DNA of 64,000 nt from Microseira sp041929235 (GCF_041929235.1 NZ_JBHFNP010000279.1:1-64000), one strand, 5' to 3'; counted from the first letter of the stretch, positions 53,390-62,199 are shown. Translations and numbers: made by a program. Notes: generated by a model from the sequence alone, not told the origin.

Positions 53390-54800
53390 GTTGACACTCC
53401 CCGGTCTCTTGACGCGGGGATTCTTAAGAGATTTTCACCCTTAACGGAGTTGCCAAGACTCCTCTAGACACTAGGTTGAAACCATCGTGCTTACTTTTGA
53501 TTCCGATATTGCAAGCCCCATTACAGTCCGCGTTGACCAGCCAGCCCCCAGCAGTGCGGTAAAGTCCCCGCTTGACTCGCTTACCGCTGAATCGATATTC
53601 AGTCGGATTATCGGCATTGTAGGTCGGCAAACTATCACCATCCAACGCACTTGCTTTCGAGGTGTACGATTCTTCCTGCTCCTTAAACTGCAAGCCATAG
53701 CGCTCACAGAGCGATTGCAGTTTCAATCTCAGCAGGGAATGCGGAATCTGCACAAAGTTTTGATTGTTGCGCTTACCAATATTGATGTCTTGCTTCATGC
53801 CAGGATTGAAGCCGACAATCACGGTTCCAATCTGACTGGTAATGCAGAAATCAATAATGTATCGCGCCGCTTTGTTCAGATAGTCTCTGACTTGATTATT
53901 GCGCTTGCGAGTCAGCCTTGCTTGTCGCTCGGTTGTTCCTTTAATCCCCTGCAAATCTTTGATGCTTTGCAAATTGGCGTTGACCTTGTTGAACCACTGG
54001 TTAATTGCTTTGAGCGGTTTTCCATCCACGATAAAGGATGCCCCAGTATTACTAACACAAGTTGCCAGATTGTTCAGTCCCAAATCAATTGCAAGTGCTT
54101 GATTGGGGTCTACAGGTTGCGGTTCTGCTTCCTGCTCCACAATGTATTCGACTTCAAAAAATCGAGCATTGTATTTAGGCAGAATCCGAACTTCTTTGAG
54201 CTTCCTTCCTTGCAACCGCTCTGGAAACGGAATGCGAACCCTTGCGAATTGCTTTTTGAAAGCGTTCGACATCGGCACCTCAAAGAATCCGTCCTTCACT
54301 TTGATACGCGGCACGATCAACGGGAAATACCCGTCTTTGGGCAAGTATTTCGGCAATCGAATCTGCTCAAAGCGGTACAGTCCGTTTTTTGCTGCCTGAA
54401 TCAACTTGAAGAACGAACGAAACGAGCGGTCTACCACTTTCAAGGTTTGTTGAGCGATATCAGTGTTGAGAAGCTGATAGTTCTCGTTCCCCTTGCAGTG
54501 GTGATAGTTCGATTCATATCGAAGATATTTCTGTTCAGAAAAATAGAACTGCCTAACCGAGTAAAGCCCTACGTTGTAGAGGTTTTTGCTCAGCCTGCAC
54601 AGTTCTCTCAAAGCCGTGAATTCAGGCTTGCTGAGTCCGCGAATTTGGTTTTTCTGAGTCAGATACATAACAGTACTCTCGCTATATCTGATTATATCAG
54701 CGAAAGTAGGGTAAAAGTGCAAGCGATGGTCTGCTTTGACTGTAGGCGGCTTTAGCCCCGCGTGTCGCTTTTCCTCCCAGGGCTGAAGCCACTGGGTTTC
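53390..54800 (-). mobile_element. Solo IS200/IS605-type element carrying only tnpB
   Basis: The 3' side of tnpB ends with CCCCGCGTCAAGAGACCGGG and AGTGTCAA on the minus strand (about 53417-53390), typical of the hairpin end of IS605-group elements. The 5' side has AGCCCTGGGAGGAAAAGC and CGGGGCTAAAGCCGCCTAC hairpins at about 54740-54790. No tnpA is present, so movement needs a transposase in trans. Exact ends are uncertain by some tens of bases. Confidence 0.7.
53424..54668 (-). CDS. tnpB: TnpB RNA-guided nuclease-like protein, variant RuvC site
   Basis: 414 residues from the ATG at 54668. The RuvC fold is complete in outline: D195 in LAIDLGLNNLAT and D381 in VNADCNGACNIG. The normal second acidic residue (Glu in the IVIEDLN-like strand) is replaced by Gly286 in TVIVGFNPGMKQ. 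A Glu appears later in EQEESYTSKAS (about 332-333), a layout reported for a subset of TnpBs and for Fanzors. The CxxC zinc finger after TSK is absent. The protein should bind a right-end RNA encoded at its own 3' side. Family-level certainty is high; activity is not shown. Confidence 0.92.
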   Translation of the reverse strand: MYLTQKNQIRGLSKPEFTALRELCRLSKNLYNVGLYSVRQFYFSEQKYLRYESNYHHCKGNENYQLLNTDIAQQTLKVVDRSFRSFFKLIQAAKNGLYRFEQIRLPKYLPKDGYFPLIVPRIKVKDGFFEVPMSNAFKKQFARVRIPFPERLQGRKLKEVRILPKYNARFFEVEYIVEQEAEPQPVDPNQALAIDLGLNNLATCVSNTGASFIVDGKPLKAINQWFNKVNANLQSIKDLQGIKGTTERQARLTRKRNNQVRDYLNKAARYIIDFCITSQIGTVIVGFNPGMKQDINIGKRNNQNFVQIPHSLLRLKLQSLCERYGLQFKEQEESYTSKASALDGDSLPTYNADNPTEYRFSGKRVKRGLYRTAGGWLVNADCNGACNIGIKSKHDGFNLVSRGVLATPLRVKIS

Positions 54801-54811
54801 GGAGGTTCTTT

Positions 54812-55825
54812 ATGAAATTACCGGCAAAATACTGGATACCAGGGGGATCGATCGCACTTTTAGTCGCCACTGAATTAACCCTCAGATTCGCCTTTGGCTT
54901 GGGAAGACCTGTTTTAGTCCAAGCCGATCCCCAAACCGGGTATCGATTTCAACCGAATCAAAAAGTATTTCGATTTGGCAAAAGAGTTGAGTACAACCAG
55001 TATTCTCAACGCTCCGAACCTATTACATCCCAAAAACCACCGGGAAAGCTGAGAATTTTGATGGTAGGAGACTCGGTGCTAAACGGCGGCAATCCCACCG
55101 ATCAGAGTCAAACAATTACCGAATTATTTGAAGCAAAGTTAGCTGCATCCGGGCAAAAAGCCGAAATTCTCAACGCCTCGGCTGGTTCTTGGGGCATCGG
55201 CAACCAATTAGGATATCTGCGGGAATTTGGTACGTTTAACGCCGATGCCGTCATCCTGCAAATCGGCACCCACGATCTGACTCAACCTACCAGCAATAGC
55301 GCTAACGTTGGCAATCACCCAGCTTTTCCCACACAAGCGCCCCTGTTGGCAATTCAAGATGCTTGGACTCGCTATCTTTGGCCTGCCTTAGCTGGTAAAT
55401 TAGGGCTTAACTCATCGGGAGCGGATTTTTCAGCTTCGCCTACGTCCCAAGATCCGGAGCAACAGTATCAGCAAAACATGCAGCTGCTCAAAGAAATAGT
55501 AAAGTTAGTTCGCAGCCAGAATATACCCGTTTTTGTCCTGTTCACGCCGAATCGGGACGATTTGATCCCCAAGGCTAACCAGCCCAAGTACAAATCCCAG
55601 TTTCTGCGGTTGTTATTGACTTTGCAGGTTCCTATCATTGACTCTCATCAAGCCTGGTCAACCTTGCCCCCAACAACGGTAGAATCCTACTTTCGAGATC
55701 AAGTGCATTTGAACGTGGCAGGGAATGGTGCGATCGCCCTTGAGCTGTTTGGGCAACTTTGCATCCGTCGTCAGTTACCAGCTTGCGCTCCCTTAGGGCG
55801 TTCTCCTTCCCCAGGTAGTCGTTAA
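54812..55825 (+). CDS. SGNH/GDSL-family hydrolase, membrane-anchored
   Basis: 337 residues. An N-terminal hydrophobic segment at about 8-28 probably anchors it in the membrane. The SGNH blocks are present: LMVGDSVLNGG (Ser nucleophile), SAGSWGIGNQL, ILQIGTHDLT, and DQVHLNVAGNGAIA with the Asp-x-x-His pair. Such proteins often add or remove acetyl groups on polysaccharides, fitting the locus. The ATG has a GGAGG site, placed at the edge of the TnpB element. Confidence 0.88.
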   Translation: MKLPAKYWIPGGSIALLVATELTLRFAFGLGRPVLVQADPQTGYRFQPNQKVFRFGKRVEYNQYSQRSEPITSQKPPGKLRILMVGDSVLNGGNPTDQSQTITELFEAKLAASGQKAEILNASAGSWGIGNQLGYLREFGTFNADAVILQIGTHDLTQPTSNSANVGNHPAFPTQAPLLAIQDAWTRYLWPALAGKLGLNSSGADFSASPTSQDPEQQYQQNMQLLKEIVKLVRSQNIPVFVLFTPNRDDLIPKANQPKYKSQFLRLLLTLQVPIIDSHQAWSTLPPTTVESYFRDQVHLNVAGNGAIALELFGQLCIRRQLPACAPLGRSPSPGSR

Positions 55826-56038
55826 ACCATCTTGCAGCAACGAGGGGTCTTTGGGAATGAGTTAATCGCGCGAAAAAGGCCGATCTAGATCTATACAGTT
55901 TGTGGGGGTTAAAATCCGGAATCTTGACGGAAGACTTTGTAGTGGCCTAAATAAAAGTTTCATTGCAGGTCACAGGCAGAAGCAGAAAGCCGCTCACCAA
56001 CCCTGCCTTTGAAGCCCCAGATCTTTAAACCGGGGAGG

Positions 56039-57475
56039 ATGGCAGTACCGGAGTTGGTTGAAAATTGTTCATTGTTGCTTTCGTTTTTGACCTGGCAGAA
56101 ACCTTTAGGGCATGATAATTGGGACTTTATAGGAGGGGGGTATAAATTGTACCAGTCCGCGACTCATAAGCAAGGTGGCATCGGTAATGATAAAGCTCAA
56201 AAACTACAGCCTTCGATTAGACTGTCGATTATTACCCAGTTTTATCCGCCCGATTACGCCGCTACCGGACAGCTAATCGAAGAGCTAGCGATTCAGTTGA
56301 GAAATACTGGCACTTACGTCCACATTTTTACGGGACAGCCTGGTTACGCTTTCCAAAAAAAATCAGCGCCAACCATCGAACGAAAAGACAAACTGCTGAT
56401 TAGGCGATCGCGCACTGCCAGACTTTGGCCTAAACGAATTCGCGGCAAAGCCATCAACGGCCTTTTATTTTGCCTGCGTTCGGCATTCCATTTACTCAAA
56501 AACTGCTGGCGGGGCGATGTTTTGCTCCTCACCACCGCACCGCCGTTTTTACCGTTGCTGGGCTATTTAGCTCACCTGATCTTTAAACTGCCCTACGTTT
56601 GTTTGCTCTACGACTTGTATCCCGATGTCGCCGTCGAACTGCAAGTCGTCTCCGAAACGCACTGGATGGTTCGCTTTTGGCACCTCGTTAACCAAGAAAT
56701 CTGGAAACATGCCGCTGGCATCATCGTCCTCAGCCCCAGCATGGAAAAGCGGATTGTGGCAAAATGCCCAGAGGTGGCGGATAAAATTGCCGTAATTCAC
56801 AGTTGGGCCAATCCTGATTGGATCGTTCCCCTGGCAAAACAAGATAATTGGTTTGCCCACAAGCACAATTTAGTTGACAAATTTACCGTTCTCTACTCTG
56901 GCAACATGGGGCGCTGTCACGATATGGAGACGATCCTGGAAGCGGCAAGTTTGCTGCGAAATGAGCCGATCCAATTTGTCTTCATCGGCGACGGTGCCAA
57001 GCGTAAAATTTGCCTGGAACAAGCCGAAACCTTGGGCTTGACCAATTGTTTATTTTTGCCTTATCAAGACAAACAATACCTTCCCTACTCTCTGACTGCT
57101 TGCGACTTGTCCTTAGTCAGCATCAGTCCGGGAATGGAAGGATTGGTTGCTCCCAGCAAACTTTACGGTATCTTGGCAGCAGGGCGTCCGGTAGGGGTGA
57201 TCTGTGAAGAACATTCCTATTTACGCCAGCTGATAGACGACGCCGATTGCGGTGCGGCTTTCCAGAATCATGATGCCCAGGGTCTAGCTGAGTATATTCG
57301 CCACTTGGCTAAAGATCCCGAACTGGCGCATCAGATGGGCAAAGCGGGGCGGCGCTACCTCAAATCAAACTTCACGTTGGAAATTATTGCTAGACAATAT
57401 TCCCAAATGCTTTACCAAGCATTGCGCGACAATGTAGAACCGGAAGCTTCTATCGTCGTTGAACAAGTGCAGTAG
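56039..57475 (+). CDS. WcaI-like GT4 glycosyltransferase
   Basis: 478 residues from the ATG at 56039, but similarity begins only near RLSIITQFYPPDYAATGQLIEELA about 60 residues in, so the true start may lie downstream. The layout with VCLLYDLYPDVAVEL and FTVLYSGNMGRCHDMETILEAA matches colanic-acid WcaI-type transferases. The donor end (VAPSKLYGILAAGRPVGVICEEHS) is intact. A short GGGTTAAAATCCGGAAT sequence near 55906 upstream recurs at 58244. Confidence 0.9.
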   Translation: MAVPELVENCSLLLSFLTWQKPLGHDNWDFIGGGYKLYQSATHKQGGIGNDKAQKLQPSIRLSIITQFYPPDYAATGQLIEELAIQLRNTGTYVHIFTGQPGYAFQKKSAPTIERKDKLLIRRSRTARLWPKRIRGKAINGLLFCLRSAFHLLKNCWRGDVLLLTTAPPFLPLLGYLAHLIFKLPYVCLLYDLYPDVAVELQVVSETHWMVRFWHLVNQEIWKHAAGIIVLSPSMEKRIVAKCPEVADKIAVIHSWANPDWIVPLAKQDNWFAHKHNLVDKFTVLYSGNMGRCHDMETILEAASLLRNEPIQFVFIGDGAKRKICLEQAETLGLTNCLFLPYQDKQYLPYSLTACDLSLVSISPGMEGLVAPSKLYGILAAGRPVGVICEEHSYLRQLIDDADCGAAFQNHDAQGLAEYIRHLAKDPELAHQMGKAGRRYLKSNFTLEIIARQYSQMLYQALRDNVEPEASIVVEQVQ

Positions 57476-57496
57476 TGAATCAAGATTCAGGGTGGG

Positions 57497-57970
57497 CTAT
57501 TTTGATTCGGGGTTAAGGCGACTCATTTCCCAAGTTGTGTAAGTTCCGATGGGACTCCATATTATATAAGGGACTAGCAACAAAGCCGCCCACCCAGAAA
57601 TTTGCCACACTGTTAAGGTCAGCAAGACACCCAAAATGGCACCAACTCCCCCGACAATGGTGCCTGCTTGAAGACTGCGAAGCCTTAACATCACTGGGTT
57701 AAATGCGACAATCGTAATTTCTACTAAGAGGTAAAAGCCCATCAGCAGCCACGTTCTAGGGCTGCCTGGGTCTTTTTCCCAGACAATATAAGCAGACCAA
57801 GCACCGCAAATAAAAATAATCGTCCAAATAATGGGGATGGCAGGTTCAAAGGTTAGCCACTTGGGACGCTGCAAGCGCTTGAACCACTTTAGATCGTCCG
57901 GCGTCACCAAGTTACTACCCAGCGCCACTAAAAAAGTAACCGCCCCAATTACCATCCAGGATCTAATCAT
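57497..57970 (-). CDS. TspO/MBR family membrane protein
   Basis: 157 residues from the ATG at 57970; a further ATG lies 21 bp upstream. Five membrane helices are expected. The family marks are W-rich: WFKRLQRPKWLTFEPAIPIIWTIIF, then a central helix pair, and WSPIGTYTTWEMSRLN at the end. TspO proteins bind tetrapyrroles and cholesterol-like molecules and take part in stress responses. It stands convergent to the WcaI-like gene. Confidence 0.93.
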   Translation of the reverse strand: MIRSWMVIGAVTFLVALGSNLVTPDDLKWFKRLQRPKWLTFEPAIPIIWTIIFICGAWSAYIVWEKDPGSPRTWLLMGFYLLVEITIVAFNPVMLRLRSLQAGTIVGGVGAILGVLLTLTVWQISGWAALLLVPYIIWSPIGTYTTWEMSRLNPESK

Positions 57971-57991
57971 ATTCCTACCCGCTTCCTGCAC

Positions 57992-58318
57992 CGCATCTGT
58001 TGCGATTGTGTCAATTTCAGGGGCGAGTTTAATCAGTCGTTGGTCGGAATTGCGATCGCGGTGTGATGCGCGCGCCTAGCGTGCGGTCGGCATATCGCTT
58101 ACCCTCTTCACCTAATTCATATCATGTCCGCAAGCATCGAACCTCGCATAAACAAGGGATATAGGATGTCTGCCTTATACAAAGATAGTCTGTAAAACCC
58201 ACAGAATAACAAATGCTTTGAACACAATATATGCAGTCTATGCGGGTTAAAATCCGGAATTCGTTAGAGGCACGATCAACACTCAGTAGCAACCACGAAA
58301 CTTTGCGAGGATTAAGTT
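57992..58318. repeat. Repeat copy A upstream of the small HTH gene
   Basis: A block at about 58096-58205 shares three segments with a second copy at 58770-58874: CGCTTACCCTC(T/C)TCACCTAATT, ATATAGGATGTCTGCCTT and CAAAGATAGTCTGTAAAACCC. The end part also contains GGGTTAAAATCCGGAAT near 58244, seen again at 55906. No gene is supported in the gap. Confidence 0.75.
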
Positions 58319-58759
58319 ATGTCAAAATCAAGCCGAGTTGCCCAAAACTATATTCCTAAAGTGAAACTAGCTCTCAAGCGTAATGGTTTTCCTAGCCAGA
58401 GGGCTTTTGCTACTGAGATGGGAATGTGTAGAAACACCATCGGCAACTTTGTTAATGGCAGACCTGTTCAGCACAATTATTTTGTAGAAATTAGCGATAA
58501 ATTGGGATTGGATTGGCAAGCTATCGCCTACATAGAAGAATCTTTACCCGGAGAAACTGATATAGTTCCTAATACGCCGCCAAATCCATCCGAGGGAAAT
58601 CATCAAAACAGCAATATATACACGAACGTCAATATTTTGGAAAATTTAGTGGAAGCATTAAAGCAAGCAACACAAGCTAGCGAAGCAGCCTTATATACGG
58701 CGCAAAGAACCTTAGATGCAATGGAAAACTTAATTGAGCAGCTAAAACAAGGAGTGTAA
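58319..58759 (+). CDS. Small HTH-domain protein with C-terminal coiled coil
   Basis: 146 residues. The N-terminal 70 residues form a Xre-like helix-turn-helix (FPSQRAFATEMGMCRNTIGNFVNGRPV, then FVEISDKLGLDWQAI). This version resembles the HTH domain that cyanobacteria place before NACHT or NB-ARC ATPase domains, but here it ends after a Pro/Asn linker and a helical tail (about 100-145, LVEALKQATQASEAALYTAQ). It may be a truncated or free-standing relative. Flanking repeat copies suggest it was moved or duplicated as a unit. Confidence 0.8.
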   Translation: MSKSSRVAQNYIPKVKLALKRNGFPSQRAFATEMGMCRNTIGNFVNGRPVQHNYFVEISDKLGLDWQAIAYIEESLPGETDIVPNTPPNPSEGNHQNSNIYTNVNILENLVEALKQATQASEAALYTAQRTLDAMENLIEQLKQGV

Positions 58760-59238
58760 TTAAAGCGATCGCTTACCCTCCTCACCTAATTGAAATCCTG
58801 TCCGCTGCATCAAGAAGGGGCGGGTTTATATAGGATGTCTGCCTTCCCCAAAGATAGTCTGTAAAACCCGCCCCTACATCAATCGAAATATAGCAAGAAT
58901 TACGCAAGGGCGTTGCCAGAAACCCGGTTTCGACCTCGATCTCGAGTTTCCTCTCCCAACGATTTTTCGGATCGCCCTTTGTTTCTTTGCGTAAGTCCTG
59001 TATAGGATAAATTTGCAACCAAGCATGAATATCACTCGCCTGTGGATTTCATGCTTTGGTTGTAAGCTGCTACGCATTTAAATCCAATAAAGAGGCGGGC
59101 AAGATGCCCACCCCACAAGAAGAAGGTAAAATTTGGCTCTCAAATTAGGTGCTTAGCAGCTTAGTGCGATCGCACACCCTAGGATCCCCAAAGCGAGCGC
59201 GAGTTTTTGCAGATGGCGAAATGAGATAAAAACTTTAT
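58760..59238. repeat. Repeat copy B and a MITE-like remnant
   Basis: A 58-bp palindrome-ended element at about 58817-58874 begins GGGGCGGGTTTATATAGG and ends GTAAAACCCGCCCC. At 58898-59000 lies a MITE-like copy ending CTTTGCGTAAGTCCTG and containing the GAAACCCGGTTTC motif. The right part holds HIP1 sites and the upstream repeat of the PEP-CTERM block. No gene is supported. Confidence 0.75.
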
Positions 59239-59898
59239 CTATGCATGGGAAGATGCTTTCTTTTTCCTCAAAAGCCAGCCAAAACCCAGCATACTTAGCC
59301 CAAAAACTGTACCTGGTTCCGGTACTGAAGTCGAGGTTGGTTCTTCACGCAATGTGTATTTCCAAGTTCCTGCACCCGAACTAATAATATTTGTAGGAAC
59401 CCGATCGAAGAACAGAAATGAAAAATTAGAGTTTGGAGAGAAATTAATAAAATATGACCCACCCCCGAAGATACTACTATAGTCTGTCAAGTAAAATTTC
59501 ACTTTATCTAGTTCTCCTCCTGGGAGGAAATATGCGGCAGTATTCACACTACCTCTAGGATTGGTAAATCTTAAGTAAGAAAAAGGAGGGTCTTGTGGTG
59601 CCCGCGAATTATTGTATACCACATCTTTTTCTGTGTAGGTTTTACCAAAAAAATCAAAACTGAAGTCTGACACCAGGAAATAAGGAATGTAACCGGCTCT
59701 AGTGAAACTGCTAGGTGCTGATTCATCGTAGCTGAAAAAACCACTATACTGGTTGCCCAACAACGAACCGCTAGTGATATTCACAGTAAAATCATAGGTG
59801 ATAATAGCCGCATTTGCCGGGTGAGTTTCCATCACAGCTAAGCTTAAAACTGTTCCAGCAGTCGCTAATGCTAATTTTTGGTAGATTCTGTTAGCCAT
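59239..59898 (-). CDS. PEP-CTERM anchored exported protein, copy 1
   Basis: 219 residues. Signal peptide at about 1-30 (LALATAGTVLSLAVMETHPANA). A beta-rich body starts ITYDFTVNITSGSLLGNQYSGFFSYDESAPS. The C-terminus is the sorting signal: VPEPGTVFGLSMLGFGWLLRKKKASSHA, with the PEP motif, a short membrane helix and a basic tail. PEP-CTERM proteins are processed by exosortase and tend to occur with exopolysaccharide production. Two close paralogues follow in tandem. Confidence 0.92.
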   Translation of the reverse strand: MANRIYQKLALATAGTVLSLAVMETHPANAAIITYDFTVNITSGSLLGNQYSGFFSYDESAPSSFTRAGYIPYFLVSDFSFDFFGKTYTEKDVVYNNSRAPQDPPFSYLRFTNPRGSVNTAAYFLPGGELDKVKFYLTDYSSIFGGGSYFINFSPNSNFSFLFFDRVPTNIISSGAGTWKYTLREEPTSTSVPEPGTVFGLSMLGFGWLLRKKKASSHA

Positions 59899-60020
59899 AC
59901 TTACTCCTTCAATTTGGGTTGATATCTGTCCTTTGTGGATTTCATGCTTTGGTTATAGTGCGATCGCACACCCTACTCTGGCCAAAGCGATCGCGAGTTT
60001 TTGCAGATGGCGAATTGCAT

Positions 60021-60674
60021 CTATGCATGAGAAGATGCTTTCTTTTTCCGCAAAAGCCAGCCAAAACCCAACATACTTAGCCCAAAAATAGTACTGGGTT
60101 CCGGTACTGCAGTCGGCGGAGTTGTACGCAGCGAAGCGGTTCCACTTCCATTTCCTCCTGGGATAGCTTCACCAGGTTTATGAGGCAGTTGATAAGTAAA
60201 AGAAAACCCACGTGGCGAGCCGAACAAAGTAAAGAAACCGGGAAAAGGAGGCCGCAAAGGATTAAATGTGGAAAATGCGAAACCAACAAGCTCACCCCCT
60301 CGCGGTATCAAAACCAGTCGCCCAGACGGGTCGGTAACGACTTCACCCCCTCTAAATTGTAAAGGAAGACTAGAGGGAAACACACGACCATCAATAAATA
60401 ATTGAGAGGGGGTATTAGTTCTTTGCGGGAAGTCAAAATTGAATTCTGTTACGTCGAAAAAAGGAAGAAGTAGACCACCTGCACCAGAGGGAGAAGCGTC
60501 ATCGTAGCTGAAAAAACCACTATATTGGTTGCCAAGTAACGGGCCATCAGTGATATTTACATTGAAATCATAGGTGATAGTGGCAGCTTGAACTGAAGCA
60601 GTTTCCATCACAGCTAAGCTCAAAACTGTTCCAGCAGTCGCTAATGCTAATTTTTGGTAGATGCTGTTAGCCAT
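60021..60674 (-). CDS. PEP-CTERM anchored exported protein, copy 2
   Basis: 217 residues. Nearly identical to copy 1 in the signal peptide, first body strands and the VPEPSTIFGLSMLGFGWLL tail; the middle differs strongly (Gly/Pro-rich, with FTLFGSPRGFSFTYQL). Upstream and downstream flanks are shared with copies 1 and 3. This pattern suggests tandem duplication followed by divergence of the exposed part. Confidence 0.9.
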   Translation of the reverse strand: MANSIYQKLALATAGTVLSLAVMETASVQAATITYDFNVNITDGPLLGNQYSGFFSYDDASPSGAGGLLLPFFDVTEFNFDFPQRTNTPSQLFIDGRVFPSSLPLQFRGGEVVTDPSGRLVLIPRGGELVGFAFSTFNPLRPPFPGFFTLFGSPRGFSFTYQLPHKPGEAIPGGNGSGTASLRTTPPTAVPEPSTIFGLSMLGFGWLLRKKKASSHA

Positions 60675-60808
60675 ACTTACTCCTTCAATTTGGGTTGATA
60701 TCTGTCCTTTGTGGATTTCATGCTTTGGTTATAGTGCGATCGCACACCCTACTCTGGCCAAAGCGATCGCGAGTTTTTGAAGATGGCGAATTGGGATAAA
60801 AACTTTAT

Positions 60809-61477
60809 CTATGCATGGGAAGATGCTTTCTTTTTCCTCAAAAGCCAGCCAAAACCCAACATACTTAGCCCAAAAACTGTACCTGGTTCCGGTACTGAAT
60901 TCGAGGGCGGTTCCTTACGCAATGTGTAATTCCAAGTTCCCGAACCCCTACTTGTAGGGTAATAAGGAAACCGCTCGAAGAACGAAAAGGAAAAACTAGA
61001 GTTTTCCTCGAAATTAATCATATATGACCCAATTCCCTGTCCGCCAATATCTGTCAAGTAAAAATTCGCTCTTGTGAGTTCTCCTCCTGGAATTAAAAAG
61101 AATCTACGATCCATAATTAATTGAGGCTTGCTAAATCTTAGGTAAGAAAAAGGAGGAATGGCTATGCCCTTTAACGTGCCATATCTTAGATTATTTTCTG
61201 TGTAGGTTTTACCAAGAAACTCAAAACTGAAATCTGACGGCGCGAAATAAGGATATAAAAGTTCAGATACCCCGCTAGGTTCTGAATCATTGTAGCTGAA
61301 AAGCCCTGTACCTTACCTGTGGAAGTATGAATTGCCTTTAAAATCACCGTTTGTAAGATGCACAGTGAAATCATAGGTGATAGTGGCAGCTTGAACTGAA
61401 GCAGTTTCCATCACAGCTAAGCTCAAAACTGTTCCAGCAGTCGCTAATGCTAATTTTTGGTAGATGCTGTTAGCCAT
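60809..61477 (-). pseudogene. PEP-CTERM protein, copy 3, broken by an in-frame TAA
   Basis: Reading from the ATG at 61477 gives 223 codons in one frame, with a TAA at 61315-61313 (codon 55) within the segment corresponding to the first body strands of the paralogues. After the stop the frame goes on as GTGLFSYNDSEPSG and FLGKTYTENN, matching the paralogues, to the full VPEPGTVFGLSMLGFGWLL tail. A downstream ATG at 61114 could start a 101-residue piece without a signal peptide. It is most likely inactive. Confidence 0.85.
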
Positions 61478-62199
61478 ACTTACTCCTTCACTTTGGGCTG
61501 ATATCTGCCCCTACTGATTTCATCCTTTGGGTAGATGCCGCATCTGTCTTATGCAATCGGCGCTCGGCATCAGCTTTCACACATCCAGCATCTTGATGTC
61601 AAGAGTACAAACCCCGATGTTAATTATCAATATTTTTTCGGCATGTTCATCGAAAATTCACAAATCAGGGTGTTTTATGAAGGAAATAAAAATAACAGGA
61701 CTTACGCACGACGAGAAAAGAAACAAACGTGAGACCGTCGTTCGCGCTAGCGTTGGGAGGCATATCTCTGGTTGCCAAACCAACGATTTTTCGGATCGCC
61801 CTTTGTTTCTTGGCGTAAGTCCTGAAGAAGTGCTAACGCAACAGCTAGGAGAATTTCCAACCTGTTCTCTACTTACGTATTTATACGTATATAATTTGTA
61901 TCCTCGCCAGTGAAATCGCGGCTAGAAAAACAAAACCCGCCTGGGCGGGTGATGGAAGACTTCGCTCCTACCCCCTTCACCTACAGGACTTACGCAAACA
62001 CCAAAGTTTCTATGAAAAATCGTCGGTTTGGTAACTAGAGATCGCAGCAAGAAACTTTGGTGATAGACTTGTCCTGCGTAAGTCCTGACCAAATCGAGAT
62101 CATACTCCCCTGGCTAATGTCAGTAAAAATCCTATATTAGCAATTAGCAATTAGCAACGCCCTTGTTTATAACTAGCAACTTGCATTAGGATAATAATA
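61478..62199. repeat. 722-bp gap with two MITE-like elements
   Basis: MITE copy at 61696-61824 (129 bp) has 12-bp ends CAGGACTTACGC / GCGTAAGTCCTG. A second at 61984-62087 (104 bp) has the same ends and the inner CCAAAGTTTCT / AGAAACTTTGG pair. AAAACCCGCC-TGGGCGGGT near 61930-61950 and AACTAGCAACTTGCATTAG near 62170 are further repeats. A 128-codon frame through here is repeat sequence. No gene is supported. Confidence 0.8.

Noticed and set aside
53487..54755. 422-codon open frame on the plus strand
   Set aside because: It is the antisense shadow of tnpB, with no recognisable domain.
61527..61913. 128-codon frame
   Set aside because: Its centre is a MITE copy and its ends match no protein family.
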